From Pseudogemmobacter sp044142105 (GTDB lineage Bacteria; Pseudomonadota; Alphaproteobacteria; Rhodobacterales; Rhodobacteraceae), in contig NZ_JBGTYM010000013.1 of assembly GCF_044142105.1 (NCBI RefSeq), positions 40,919 to 104,918 on the forward strand: a DNA stretch of 64,000 bases, given 5' to 3'. This document shows positions 35,234 through 43,857 of the stretch, piece after piece. Numbering within the stretch: the first letter of the stretch is position 1; every line of letters starts with the position of its first letter. The notes under the pieces were generated by a model, which worked only from the letters and a program-made list of their open reading frames with translations, was not told where the DNA came from and did no database searches. The translations under genes and the position numbers were made by a program.

Positions 35234-36582
35234 CACCGACGCCGCCTCCCGGCCTTCTGATCTCGGCCCCCGCTTCGGGCACGGGCAAGACCACGGTGAC
35301 GCTGGGCCTTCTTGCTGCCTTCGCCGCGCGCGGACTGACCGTACAACCGTTCAAAAGCGGGCCGGATTACATCGATCCGGCCTTCCACGCCGCAGCCGCA
35401 GGCCGGCCTTCGGTGAACCTGGACAGCTGGGCCATGGCACCGGGCCGCATCGCCGCTCTGGCGGATGTGGCGGCGGGGTCCGATCTCGTGCTGGCCGAAG
35501 GCTCGATGGGCCTGTTCGACGGCGTCGCCGCAGCCGGTGAAACCGGAACCGGCGCCAGCGCCGAAGTGGCGGCGCTGATGGGCTGGCCCGTCGTTCTGGT
35601 GCTCGATGTCTCTGGCCAGGCCCAGACGGCGGCCGCGGTGGCGCAGGGATTGGCCCGGTTCCGCGCCGGGCTGACGGTCGGCGGCGTGATCCTGAACAAG
35701 GTCGCCTCGCCCCGGCATGAGGCGCTGGTGCGCGCCGGGATGGCGGCGGCGGGCTTGCCCGTGCTGGGCGCCCTGCCGCGCCGGGCCGAGGTCGCCCTGC
35801 CCGAGCGCCATCTGGGCCTTGTGCAGGCCGAGGAACTGCCGCGCCTGCAGGCGATCCTGGCCGAAGCCGCCGCTTTCGTCGCCGCCCATTGCAACCTTGA
35901 TGCGATCCGCGCGCTGGCCGCCGCCCATGCCCTTCCGCCCGCGCCCAGCGCCCCAGTTCCCGCCCCGGGCGAACGCATCGCGCTGGCCCGCGACGCCGCC
36001 TTTTCCTTCGTCTATCCGCATCTCCTGGCCGATTGGCGGGCGCAGGGGGCAACGATCCTGCCCTTCTCGCCCCTTGCCGATCAGGCCCCGGACCCCAGCG
36101 CCACGGTCTGCTGGCTGCCGGGCGGCTATCCGGAACTTCACGCCGCGCAACTGGCCGCGTCCGAAGGCTTCCGCGCTGGTCTGGCCGATTTCGCCCGGAC
36201 CCGCCCGGTCCATGGTGAATGCGGCGGCTACATGGCGCTTGGCGCGGGGCTGGTCGCCGCCGATGGCGCGCGCCACCGCATGGCCGGGCTGCTGGGGCTT
36301 GAGACCAGCTTCGCCAAGCGGCGCATGCATCTGGGTTATCGCCTTGCTCGCCCGCATCGTGCCCTGCCCGGTCAGGGGACGCGCCCCTTGCGCGGCCATG
36401 AATTCCACTATGCCACGATCCTCTCGCAGCCCGACGCGCCCTTGGCCCGCGTGACCGACGCGACAGGGGCCGAGGTGGCGGAGACCGGCTCATTCGCGGC
36501 CCAGCCGGGCGGTGGCACCGTCTCCGGCACGTTCTTCCACCTGATCGCTCCCGCCGCCTCTCTTGCCCCGCAGGACCCCTAG
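35230..36582 (+). CDS. cobB: Hydrogenobyrinic acid a,c-diamide synthase
   Basis: 450 residues. N-terminal ATPase with P-loop SAPASGTGKTTVTLGLL and FKSGPDYIDPAFH; C-terminal glutaminase domain with nucleophile Cys in VHGECGGYMALGAGL and a His in GHEFHYAT. It amidates carboxyls a and c of hydrogenobyrinic acid. The start overlaps cobM by 4 bases; cobA follows 2 bases after the stop. Confidence 0.94.
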   Translation: MTPTPPPGLLISAPASGTGKTTVTLGLLAAFAARGLTVQPFKSGPDYIDPAFHAAAAGRPSVNLDSWAMAPGRIAALADVAAGSDLVLAEGSMGLFDGVAAAGETGTGASAEVAALMGWPVVLVLDVSGQAQTAAAVAQGLARFRAGLTVGGVILNKVASPRHEALVRAGMAAAGLPVLGALPRRAEVALPERHLGLVQAEELPRLQAILAEAAAFVAAHCNLDAIRALAAAHALPPAPSAPVPAPGERIALARDAAFSFVYPHLLADWRAQGATILPFSPLADQAPDPSATVCWLPGGYPELHAAQLAASEGFRAGLADFARTRPVHGECGGYMALGAGLVAADGARHRMAGLLGLETSFAKRRMHLGYRLARPHRALPGQGTRPLRGHEFHYATILSQPDAPLARVTDATGAEVAETGSFAAQPGGGTVSGTFFHLIAPAASLAPQDP

Positions 36583-36584
36583 CC

Positions 36585-37307
36585 ATGACTGGCTTCGTCT
36601 CTTTCGTCTCCGCCGGCCCCGGCGATCCCGAGTTGTTGACCCTCAAGGCCGCGCGCCTTCTGGCGGGGGCCGATGTCATCCTGTTCGATGACCTCGCCTC
36701 AGGCCCGATCCTTGCCCATGCCGGACCGGGCACGGAACTGGTCGCGGTGGGCAAGCGCGCCGGAAAGCCCTCGCCCAAGCAGGATCATGTCAGTCGCCTT
36801 CTCGTCGATCATGCCGCCACTGGCGCACGGGTGGTACGGCTGAAATCCGGCGATTCCGGTCTGTTCGGGCGGCTGGAAGAGGAGATCACTGCCCTGAAAG
36901 CCGCCGGGATCGGTTTCGAAATCGTGCCCGGCGTGCCTTCGGCCTGCGCGGCGGCGGCGGCGGCGGGGATTCCGCTTACCCGCCGGGTGACCGCGCGCCG
37001 GGTGCAATTCGTCACCGGGGCCGATGTGACCGGCAGCCTGCCCGAAGGCCTTAACTGGGCCGCGCTGGCCGATCCGCAGGCGACGACAGTGGTCTTCATG
37101 GGGCGGCGCAGCTTTCCTGCCCTTGCCGCCCGGCTTCAGGCCGAGGGCCTGTCGCCCGAAACATCCACCCTTCTGGCCGAGGCGGTGGGCCATCCCGACC
37201 AGCGCCTGACCCGCAGCACGCTGGCCGGGCTTGCCGCAATGCTCGTGGACGCGCCCCCCGCCGAAAGCCCGGCGCTGATCCTTTACGGTCCGCTGGCCGA
37301 TGCCTGA
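36585..37307 (+). CDS. cobA: Uroporphyrinogen-III C-methyltransferase
   Basis: 240 residues. Signatures VSAGPGDPELLTLKAARLL, VVRLKSGDSGLFGR-like loop, PGVPSACAAAAAAGIPLT and RRVQFVTGAD. It makes precorrin-2 by methylating C2 and C7, the entry step to corrins and sirohaem. The GDSGLFG loop differs slightly from the usual GDPFxFGR. Its 3-prime end overlaps the second DUF1636 gene by 8 bases. Confidence 0.93.
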   Translation: MTGFVSFVSAGPGDPELLTLKAARLLAGADVILFDDLASGPILAHAGPGTELVAVGKRAGKPSPKQDHVSRLLVDHAATGARVVRLKSGDSGLFGRLEEEITALKAAGIGFEIVPGVPSACAAAAAAGIPLTRRVTARRVQFVTGADVTGSLPEGLNWAALADPQATTVVFMGRRSFPALAARLQAEGLSPETSTLLAEAVGHPDQRLTRSTLAGLAAMLVDAPPAESPALILYGPLADA

Positions 37308-37635
37308 ACCCGCCGCCCTGACCGTCACGCTCTGCACCTCTTGCGCCCTGGGCCGCACGGGCTTTGCCGCGCCCTTGGCGCAGGCGCTGGCAGAGGCGGG
37401 CGTGGCGGCAAAGGTCCAGACCGCCGATTGCATGTCGGGCTGCGCCCGCGCCTCGACCTGCGCCTTCCGCAGCGCGGGCAAGACCGCCTATCTCTTTGGC
37501 GATCTTGGTGAAAGCGACCTTGCCGATCTTGTCAACTTCGCCCGCCGCTATGCCGTTTCGCCCGATGGCACCTTTGCCGATGCCCGCATCCTTGGCGCGC
37601 TGCGCCTAAAGGCGCTGGCGCGGATTCCGGGCTGA
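37300..37635 (+). CDS. DUF1636 protein, copy 2
   Basis: 111 residues. Same layout as the protein at 24307: CTSCALG near residue 12 and DCMSGCARASTC near residues 43-54, so five or more cysteines line up with a thioredoxin-fold ferredoxin. It is the last gene of the main cob operon and overlaps cobA by 8 bases. The two copies are clearly diverged. Function is unknown. Confidence 0.78.
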   Translation: MPEPAALTVTLCTSCALGRTGFAAPLAQALAEAGVAAKVQTADCMSGCARASTCAFRSAGKTAYLFGDLGESDLADLVNFARRYAVSPDGTFADARILGALRLKALARIPG

Positions 37636-37692
37636 TTCCGTCGCAATCGCCGACCCGCAGGCCGCAATCGCGCTTGACCCTGACAGCATCCT

Positions 37693-37902
37693 GATGGCAA
37701 CTGGCGGGGCATGGCGTCCGATCAGGCGCAAAGCGCTCGGACTGAAACGGGAATGGGGAAAGGGCGGACCGAATACGGCGCCCAAAGCCCCAACCGCCCC
37801 CGCGACTGTATGCGGAGAGCGGCTTTCCAACGGCCACTGGCCCCTCACCGGGCTGGGAAGGCGGAAAGCAGCTTCGACCCGCGAGTCAGGAGACCGGCCA
37901 GG
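37693..37902 (+). ncRNA. Cobalamin riboswitch upstream of cbtBA
   Basis: Blocks in order: AACGGGAATGGGG-type entry (AAACGGGAATGGGGAAAGG), AACCGCCCCCGCGACTGTA (B12 box), CCACTGGCCCC, GGGCTGGGAAGGCGG and the closing GCGAGTCAGGAGACCGGCC. The aptamer ends about 48 bases before the cbtB ATG, whose AAGGAGA ribosome site at 37937-37943 could be occluded when B12 is bound. Repression of cobalt uptake by B12 is the expected effect. Confidence 0.92.
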
Positions 37903-37949
37903 CACGAAAGCAACAACCGCCGTCGGGTGTGACGGTAAGGAGACTGAAG

Positions 37950-38126
37950 ATGACCAATACCCAGACCGCGCTGCGCGCGTCGGACAAATCCTCGGCCTTG
38001 ATGGCCGTTCTTTTCGTGGCCCTTCTGGGCGGCGCGACCCTGTTCGTCGCAGGCCATGCGCAATCGGCCGCGCTGCATGACGCCGCGCATGACATGCGTC
38101 ACGCCACCGGCTTCCCCTGCCACTGA
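37950..38126 (+). CDS. cbtB: Cobalt transporter small subunit CbtB
   Basis: 58 residues: one membrane span (about 16-33, SALMAVLFVALLGGATLFV) followed by a short histidine-bearing tail (AALHDAAHDMRHATGFPCH) typical of CbtB, where the His-rich end binds metal. It follows a B12 riboswitch and precedes cbtA by 4 bases. An AAGGAGA site lies 7 bases before the ATG. Confidence 0.92.
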   Translation: MTNTQTALRASDKSSALMAVLFVALLGGATLFVAGHAQSAALHDAAHDMRHATGFPCH

Positions 38127-38130
38127 CATC

Positions 38131-38892
38131 ATGATCCAGAAAATGCTGGCCAGCGCGCTGTTCGCTGGCGTTGCGGCGGGGCTGCTGGCGGCCCTGCTGC
38201 ATTTCGCATTCGTTCAGAAGTCGATCCTTCTGGCGGAAGAGTATGAATCCGGCAGTCTGACCCATTTCCAGGGCACGGCGGCTGAGGGTCATGACGCGTC
38301 TGAAGACCATGATCATGGCGCCGCTGCCGAGGCCGAAGCCGGGCATGACCACGGTGCGCATGACCATGGCACGGCGGGGGAAGAGCCGTCCGAGTTCCAG
38401 CGCAATGCGCTGACCGGGCTGTTCTCGATCCTGATCTACAGCGCCTATGCGCTGATCCTGGTCGCGGGATTCGGCCTTGCCATGGCCTATGGCCGCCGAG
38501 TCGGCGCGCGCGAGGGGCTTTTGTGGGGGATCGCGGGCTTCGCGGCCTTCCAGCTTGCCCCGGCCCTGGGTCTTGCGCCCGAACTGCCCGGCACAGCGGC
38601 GGCCGAGCTGGCCACCCGGCAGGTCTGGTGGTGGGGCACGGTGCTGTCGACAGCGACCGGCATCGCGCTTCTGGCCTATGGCAAGGGCGCGGTCTATGCC
38701 GCGCTTGGCCTTGCCCTCCTCGCCGCGCCACATCTGATTGGCGCACCGCATCTGGAAGGCTTCGCCGGCGTCGCCCCGCCCGAACTGGCCGCCACCTTCG
38801 CCGCACGCGTGCTGGGTGTCGGGCTTGTGGTCTGGGCGGTGCTGGGCTGGACGGCTGGCGCGCTCTGGTCGAAGGAAACCGCCACTGTCTAA
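38131..38892 (+). CDS. cbtA: Cobalt transporter subunit CbtA
   Basis: 253 residues with about five or six membrane spans. The first span (1-26) is followed by a His/Glu-rich loop (GHDASEDHDHG, AGHDHGAHDHG; about residues 50-85) that probably binds Co2+ before transport. The last spans include the conserved WWWGTVL and GFAGVAPPELA blocks. CbtAB is the B12-controlled cobalt importer of many proteobacteria. Confidence 0.92.
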   Translation: MIQKMLASALFAGVAAGLLAALLHFAFVQKSILLAEEYESGSLTHFQGTAAEGHDASEDHDHGAAAEAEAGHDHGAHDHGTAGEEPSEFQRNALTGLFSILIYSAYALILVAGFGLAMAYGRRVGAREGLLWGIAGFAAFQLAPALGLAPELPGTAAAELATRQVWWWGTVLSTATGIALLAYGKGAVYAALGLALLAAPHLIGAPHLEGFAGVAPPELAATFAARVLGVGLVVWAVLGWTAGALWSKETATV

Positions 38893-38952
38893 GGTGACAA
38901 CCCCTGCCGTCGCGCTGTTCGGGCGCGGCGGCTTCTCCTGCAGGAAAGCCCG

Positions 38953-39723
38953 ATGATCACCCTCGACCTGATCGGCATCGGCAGCGGCAATCCCGACCAT
39001 GTCACCGCCCAGGCCGCCAAGGCGATGGACCGGGCCGACCTGATCCTTGTCCCGCTCAAGGGCGAGGACAAGGCCGACCTTGCGGGCCTGCGCTACCGTA
39101 TAATCGAAAGTTGCGTGACCAATCCCGCGACCCATGTGCAGGGTTTCGATCTGCCCGTCCGCGACCCTGCAACGCCCGATTACCTCGCCCGCGTCAGCGA
39201 CTGGCATGATGCCATCGCACTGGCCTGGGAGGCGGCCATCCGCCCCCATCTCCGCCCCGAGGTTCCGCTGAAGGTGGCGCTTCTGGTCTGGGGTGACCCC
39301 TCGCTGTACGACAGTTCCCTGCGCATCGCCGAGCGTCTGGCCAAACGCCTGCCGCTGACCCTGCGGGTCACCCCCGGGATCACGGCGATTCAGGCGCTCT
39401 GCGCCGCCCATGCCATTCCCTTGAACGGGCTTGGCGCCCCCGTGACCATCACCACCGGCCGCGCCCTGCGCGAGACGGGCTGGCCCGCGGGCAGCGACAC
39501 GGTGGTCATCTTGCTGGATGCGGGCGGTGCCTTCGGCACGCTCGATCCGACAGGCATCTCGATCTGGTGGGGGGCCTATGTCGGGATGGAAGAGGAAATT
39601 CTGATCTCTGGCCCGCTCGCCGAAGTCGCGTCGCAGATCCTCGAGACCCGCAGCAGCGCCCGCGCCGCCCATGGCTGGATCATGGACATCTACCTGATGC
39701 GGCGCGAGCCTGCACTGCCCTAG
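38953..39723 (+). CDS. cobF: Precorrin-6A synthase (deacetylating)
   Basis: 256 residues. Methylase fold with IGIGSGNPDHVTAQAAKAM, LLVWGDPSLYDSSLRIAERL and RVTPGITAIQALCAAHAIPLNG, diagnostic of CobF. It methylates C1 and expels the acetyl group as acetate, a step specific to the oxygen-dependent pathway. It lies 60 bases after cbtA, so it is probably transcribed under the same riboswitch. Confidence 0.93.
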   Translation: MITLDLIGIGSGNPDHVTAQAAKAMDRADLILVPLKGEDKADLAGLRYRIIESCVTNPATHVQGFDLPVRDPATPDYLARVSDWHDAIALAWEAAIRPHLRPEVPLKVALLVWGDPSLYDSSLRIAERLAKRLPLTLRVTPGITAIQALCAAHAIPLNGLGAPVTITTGRALRETGWPAGSDTVVILLDAGGAFGTLDPTGISIWWGAYVGMEEEILISGPLAEVASQILETRSSARAAHGWIMDIYLMRREPALP

Positions 39724-39822
39724 GCGACGCGCCAAAGCGCTTGCGATCGCAAGTGTCTCGCCGCCGCCATGCCATTGGCGCGCGCCGGAAACGGGCAAGG
39801 CCGATGAAGCTGCTGCCAACGA

Positions 39823-40325
39823 TCATTTTGCGAATGTCCTAAGATGTTTCGGGTCGGCCTCGATCTGGGCAAGGCAATGCACCGTCGCGGCGATGGCGAA
39901 GACCGGCAGGATCAGCCAGAACCAGACCTTGCGGATGCCCAGCGTCACGGTCGGCTCCTGATAGATGAAGTTGAAACTCTGGGCCGAAAAGGCCTCGAGC
40001 GAGGCCGCCGCACTTGCGGCCAGGGGGTCGAACCAGACCCAGACCATCCAGCCCAACAGCAGCGTGAACACCAGCAAAAGCAGATCGGCGAGCAGCCGCA
40101 GGACGGCGGCGCTGCGGGGCGAAAGGCAGTCGGGCAGCAGCGTCACCGCGATATGCTGGCGCCAACGATCGCCGCAGCCGCGGCCAGAAAAGTCGCGATC
40201 ACCATCAGATTGACCGCAACCTCATCGACCCAGATCAGCGGAGCGCCGAAGAAGCGGCCTGCCACATTGGCCAAGAGCAGCGTGAAGAAAATGAATGTCA
40301 GCACGGCGGCCAGAAAAATCTCGGC
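39823..40325 (-). pseudogene. TRAP transporter small permease (DctQ), frameshifted remnant
   Basis: Minus strand. The first half reads AEIFLAAVLTFIFFTLLLANVAGRFF...VDEVAVNLMVIATFL and stops at 40143 (after AIVGASISR). The rest continues in another frame from 40155 (HIAVTLLPDCLSPRSAAVLR, then FSAQSFNFIYQEPTVTLGIRKVWFWL) to a stop at 39823. Intact DctQ proteins have about eight more residues (a basic LGLRRG-like loop) at that junction, so a small frame-changing deletion is likely. No dctM or dctP genes flank it. The N-terminus meets the GntR fragment at about 40325-40340. Confidence 0.8.
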
Positions 40326-40703
40326 CCGCGCGGGGATCGGGCCTGGGAGGAGCGGCTGATCGCGGCCTGGTATCGGCTGGAGCGGATGGGGCGCAGCGCC
40401 GAACCGCGCGATCTGACCGAATGGGAAGGGCTGAACACCGACTTCCACCCAGCGCTCGTCGGTGCGGCCGGTTCGGTCTGGCTTTTGCGGATGCGGGGCA
40501 TGATGTATCAGCACCATGAACGCTATCGACAGTTGTCGCGCAGGCAGCCCGCAAACCAGCGCGATGTGCATGAGGAACATCGCGCTGTTTGAAAGCGCCA
40601 TGGATCGCGATGTCCCCCGCACGACCGAGGTGATCCGCCCCATATCCAGCGCACGACAGATGCCGTCAGCCGGGCGCTGGAGAGCGGCGCGCATCGCGCC
40701 TGA
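40326..40703 (+). pseudogene. GntR/FCD-family regulator, C-terminal remnant with frameshift
   Basis: Plus strand. From 40329 the frame gives RGDRAWEERLIAAWYRLERM, LTEWEGLNTDFHPALVGAAGS, WLLRMRGMMYQHHERYRQLS and RDVHEEHRAV, the FCD ligand-binding domain of a FadR-type regulator, ending in TGA at 40590. The last helices continue in other frames (AMDRDVPRTTEVIR, then IQRTTDAVSRALESGAHRA up to 40703). The DNA-binding half is missing. It lies head-to-head with the dctQ remnant, so a deletion took away the regulator's 5-prime half and the original intergenic region. Confidence 0.75.
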
Positions 40704-40723
40704 CCGGGGCCTTTCGTGCCCGA

Positions 40724-42406
40724 TCAGACCTCGGGAAGCGGAACGGTCTTGGCCTGCGCGCTGCGCAACCGGCTTTCGCGCAGCAGCCCAAGATCTTCAA
40801 GGATCGGATAGGCGACCGAGGCCAGATGCGCGTTGACCCGCTTGAGGTCGCGCAGCAGATCAAGATGGATCGAGCTGGTTTCCAGCGTTTCCTGCCGCCC
40901 CGCGCGCATCCGCTCCAGATGCGCTTCGGCCGATTGCGCCTCCAGCTTGCGGCTGACGATCTTCTGATCCATCAGCCGCCGCGCGAGGGCGGCGTCGCGG
41001 GACAGGAAGATGGCCTGCGCGAGTTTAAGGTTCTCGGCCGTATGGTCGTAAAAGGCGCGGATCTCGGCCAGGCCCTCGGGCGAGAGCATGAGTTTCTTGC
41101 GGGCCTTCTTGACCGCAATTTCCGCAAGTCCGCTTTCGATGATGTCGCCGACATGCTCAAGGTTGATGGCGTAGGAGATCACTTCGCTGGCACGCGCGGC
41201 ATCAGCCTCGTCCAGTTCGGCGCGCGACAGACGGGCGACGTAGAGCTTGATCTTCTCGTGCAGACGGTCGACCTCGGTTTCCAGCCTGGCCACCTCGGCG
41301 CAGGGGGCGGCATCCGCCTCGGTCAATGCCTGGCGGCTGCGCTCCAGCATCTCGGCAACCATGTCGCCCAGACGCAGGGTTTCGCGGGCGGCGACGGCCA
41401 GCGCCATCTCGGGCAGCGCCAGCAGACTGTCGTCCAGGTAGCTGGGCGCCGAAGGGCGTTGATCCGCGCGGTCAGGCAGCATCCAGGCGGCGAGATGCGC
41501 GACAGGCCCAAGAAGCGGCAGAAAGATCGCCAGAAGCGCCAGGTTGAACCCGATATGCGCGCCCACGACCAGATGACCCGGCTGCGGCAGCAGATCCTGC
41601 AGCACCTGGCCCAGCGGCGCAGCCGCCACCAGCACGGCCCCTGCCCCGATCGCGCGCACCAGCAGATTCGCCAACGCCACCCGGCGCGCGGCCAGCCCTT
41701 CGGCCTGAACCGCCAGGAAGGGCGGCACCGCGCCGCCAAGATTCGCCCCGGCCACCAGCACGAGCGCAAGGGCCGGCCCGACAATCCCCGCCGACGCCAG
41801 CAGCATCACCAGCACCACGACAGCAAGGCTGGAGGACGCCAGAACCGCGAGGCCCGCCGCCAAGAGAAGAGCGAAGATGGGCGCCGTCTCAAGCCCGCGC
41901 AGCACCAGCGCCAGGGTGGTGGATTGGCGCAGGGGTTCTGTCACGCCGCCCAGCAGGTGCAGCGCCAGAAGCATCAGACCCAGACCCAGAAGCGCGCGGC
42001 CGGTGTTGCGGCTGCGCGAGGCATGGCCAAGGTTGAAGGTCAGCACGCCCGCGAAGATCAGCGCCGGGGCCAGCCAGGAAATGCCGCTTGACAGCAGAAG
42101 CGTCACCACGGCCGTGCCAAGATTGGCGCCCAGCATCATCGCCTGCGCTCGCCGCGGGGTCACGATGTCGCGCGCCGTGAAGGCTGCAACGATCACGGCC
42201 GTCGCGGTGCTGGATTGCAGCCCGAGCGTCGCAAGGAACCCCCAGAAGGCAGCGGCAACACGGTTGCCCTTGCCCCGCCCAAGCCAACGTCGCAGCCCCG
42301 CCCCATAGGCGCGCAGCACGCCGGTCTTGATCATCCGCAAGCCCCAGAGCAGCAGCGCGACCGCCCCGAGAAGATCAATGAACTCTGCCGTCCCGCCCAA
42401 GATCAC
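40724..42406 (-). CDS. Na+/phosphate cotransporter family protein with PhoU-like tail
   Basis: About 560 residues. Two inverted Na/Pi transport repeats with the QSSTATAVIVAAF signature (near 68-80) and the partner repeat (LASSSLAVVVLVMLL, GANLGGAVPPFLA), about nine membrane spans, then a cytoplasmic helical PhoU-like domain (about 330-540; VARLETEVDRLHEKIK, EHVGDIIES). It imports phosphate with sodium or modulates it. The start is a GTG, either 42406 (chosen) or 42421. A triple 11-base Pho-box-like repeat lies 57-90 bases upstream, so phosphate-starvation control is likely. Confidence 0.85.
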   Translation of the reverse strand: MILGGTAEFIDLLGAVALLLWGLRMIKTGVLRAYGAGLRRWLGRGKGNRVAAAFWGFLATLGLQSSTATAVIVAAFTARDIVTPRRAQAMMLGANLGTAVVTLLLSSGISWLAPALIFAGVLTFNLGHASRSRNTGRALLGLGLMLLALHLLGGVTEPLRQSTTLALVLRGLETAPIFALLLAAGLAVLASSSLAVVVLVMLLASAGIVGPALALVLVAGANLGGAVPPFLAVQAEGLAARRVALANLLVRAIGAGAVLVAAAPLGQVLQDLLPQPGHLVVGAHIGFNLALLAIFLPLLGPVAHLAAWMLPDRADQRPSAPSYLDDSLLALPEMALAVAARETLRLGDMVAEMLERSRQALTEADAAPCAEVARLETEVDRLHEKIKLYVARLSRAELDEADAARASEVISYAINLEHVGDIIESGLAEIAVKKARKKLMLSPEGLAEIRAFYDHTAENLKLAQAIFLSRDAALARRLMDQKIVSRKLEAQSAEAHLERMRAGRQETLETSSIHLDLLRDLKRVNAHLASVAYPILEDLGLLRESRLRSAQAKTVPLPEV

Positions 42407-42848
42407 CGCACCTCTGTTCACGCGCCCGCCCCTGCAGGCGGATCATTTGATCCCAGACCCTGCCACTCCATGCACATGAGTGCAACAGAAGTGTTACAAA
42501 TCTTTTACAATCGGCGAGAAACCGGGCGTGTGCGGCCGGAAAGCTACTCCACTTGCAGATTGAGAGCGGTTTTCGTTAGGATTTTCGCGATCCCTTCACC
42601 CTGAACAGACTGTGCGACCCTTGCACAGGGCTTGCACAGACCGGGGGAGCAGCCTCGCCAAGGGCAAACCGAAGACATCCGCGATCCGTGCAAGCCGGGT
42701 GTCGGAACCTGCGAGCATGCCGCTTTCGGCGGCGTCGCGACATTTCTGATGCGCGATGAACATTGCGCCGGTCGGCATCGCCCGCCCGGTTCAGGCTGTC
42801 GGCAAGCCCAGCTTTCTGTCCTGGAGCGGCGGATTTTGCCCCGGCCTC
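42407..42848. other. Intergenic region between Na/Pi cotransporter and bhcD
   Basis: 442 bases. Besides the Pho-box-like repeat there is a short minus-strand frame (42596-42778, about 60 codons, ending KGRTVCSG) without family features or a good ribosome site; I do not call it a gene. TGTGCGACCCTTGCACAGGGCTTGCACAG (42611-42639) is a short GCACAG-type repeat of unknown meaning. Otherwise nothing seen. Confidence 0.4.
42478..42510 (-). promoter_or_regulatory. Pho-box-like triple direct repeat
   Basis: Read on the minus strand, three 11-base units follow each other: TTGTAAAAGAT, TTGTAACACTT, CTGTTGCACTC. The 7+4 spacing and the (T/C)TGT core match the PhoB-binding consensus (CTGTCAT-N4-CTGTCAC). 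The position is about 60-90 bases upstream of the Na/Pi cotransporter start. This is inferred from pattern only. Confidence 0.6.
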
Positions 42849-43808
42849 TCACACTTCGATGGCGCTTCCCTCGGCAATCGCCCGCTCCAGAACGGTGGCC
42901 GCCACGGCGAGATCCTGCAAGGCCACGCCCGTGCCATCGAAGAGTGTAATGTCCTCGGGTGCGCGACGGCCTGGGTGACCGCCGTCGATCACCCGGCCCA
43001 AAGGCACGATGTCTTCGGGCCTGATCAGCCCCGCCTGAACCGCGTGCTGGCATTCGCCGATGCTGACGGATTGCGCCACTTCATCGGTGAAAAGACGCGC
43101 GGCGGAGACAAGATCCGTGCCAACTTCCTGCTTGCCGCGTGTGTCGGTGCCCATGCAGGCAAGGTGGGTGCCCGGCTTGATCTGTGTAGCCGTCAGAACC
43201 GGGGCGAAGGAGGAGAGGATCGTGATGATCACATCGGCCTCGGGCCCCAGCCGGTCAAGCGAGACCGCCTCGAAGGGCAGGCCGAATTCGTCGGCGACGG
43301 CGGCCAGGCGATCCAGCCGGTCAGGGCTACGGTTCCAGGCGATCACACGGCGGAATTTGCGCTGCTCTAGGGCAGCCCGAAGCTGGAACGTCGCCTGATG
43401 GCCCGCGCCGACCATGGCCATAACTTCGGCATCCGGGCGCGCCAGATGGTGGATCGACACGGCAGATGCGGCGGCGGTGCGCAGGGCTGTCAAAAGATTA
43501 CCGCCGATCACCGCCTTGATCTGCCCGGTATCGGCATCAAAAAGAAAAATCGAGGACTGGTGGTTGGTAAGGCCCTTCGCAGCATTGCCGGGCCAGAAAC
43601 CGCCTGATTTCAGACCAAGCGCCAGTGAGTCACGGTCGAAGCCCGATTTGAAGCCGTAAAGCGCGTCGGCATGGCCGAGCGCCTCGCGAATGACCGGGAA
43701 ATTCCGCGCAGAGCCACGCGCCATTGAGGCGAAGACCGCCTCGACCGCCCGGAAGCTCTGGTCGCGCGTCATCAACCCGGCAATCGCCGCTTCGGGAACA
43801 ATATGCAT
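42849..43808 (-). CDS. bhcD: Iminosuccinate reductase of the beta-hydroxyaspartate cycle (OCD family)
   Basis: 319 residues of the ornithine cyclodeaminase / mu-crystallin fold: GNLLTALRTAAASAVSIHHLA, then the Rossmann motif VGAGHQATFQLRAAL (about 125-140), and CMGTDTRGKQEV. By itself the family is ambiguous, but its place at the end of an aminotransferase / dehydratase / aldolase operon identifies it as BhcD, which reduces iminosuccinate to L-aspartate with NAD(P)H and so regenerates the amino donor of the cycle. It follows bhcC after 49 bases. Confidence 0.88.
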   Translation of the reverse strand: MHIVPEAAIAGLMTRDQSFRAVEAVFASMARGSARNFPVIREALGHADALYGFKSGFDRDSLALGLKSGGFWPGNAAKGLTNHQSSIFLFDADTGQIKAVIGGNLLTALRTAAASAVSIHHLARPDAEVMAMVGAGHQATFQLRAALEQRKFRRVIAWNRSPDRLDRLAAVADEFGLPFEAVSLDRLGPEADVIITILSSFAPVLTATQIKPGTHLACMGTDTRGKQEVGTDLVSAARLFTDEVAQSVSIGECQHAVQAGLIRPEDIVPLGRVIDGGHPGRRAPEDITLFDGTGVALQDLAVAATVLERAIAEGSAIEV

Positions 43809-43857
43809 TCACGTCTCCCTGGGGTCTGGAGGCGGCGGCGCGCCTCCGCCTGACACA

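Noticed and set aside
42596..42778. 60-codon minus-strand frame with AGSDTRLARIADVFGLPLARLL
   Set aside because: It looks faintly like a helix-turn-helix fragment but has no supporting context, ribosome site or family signature.
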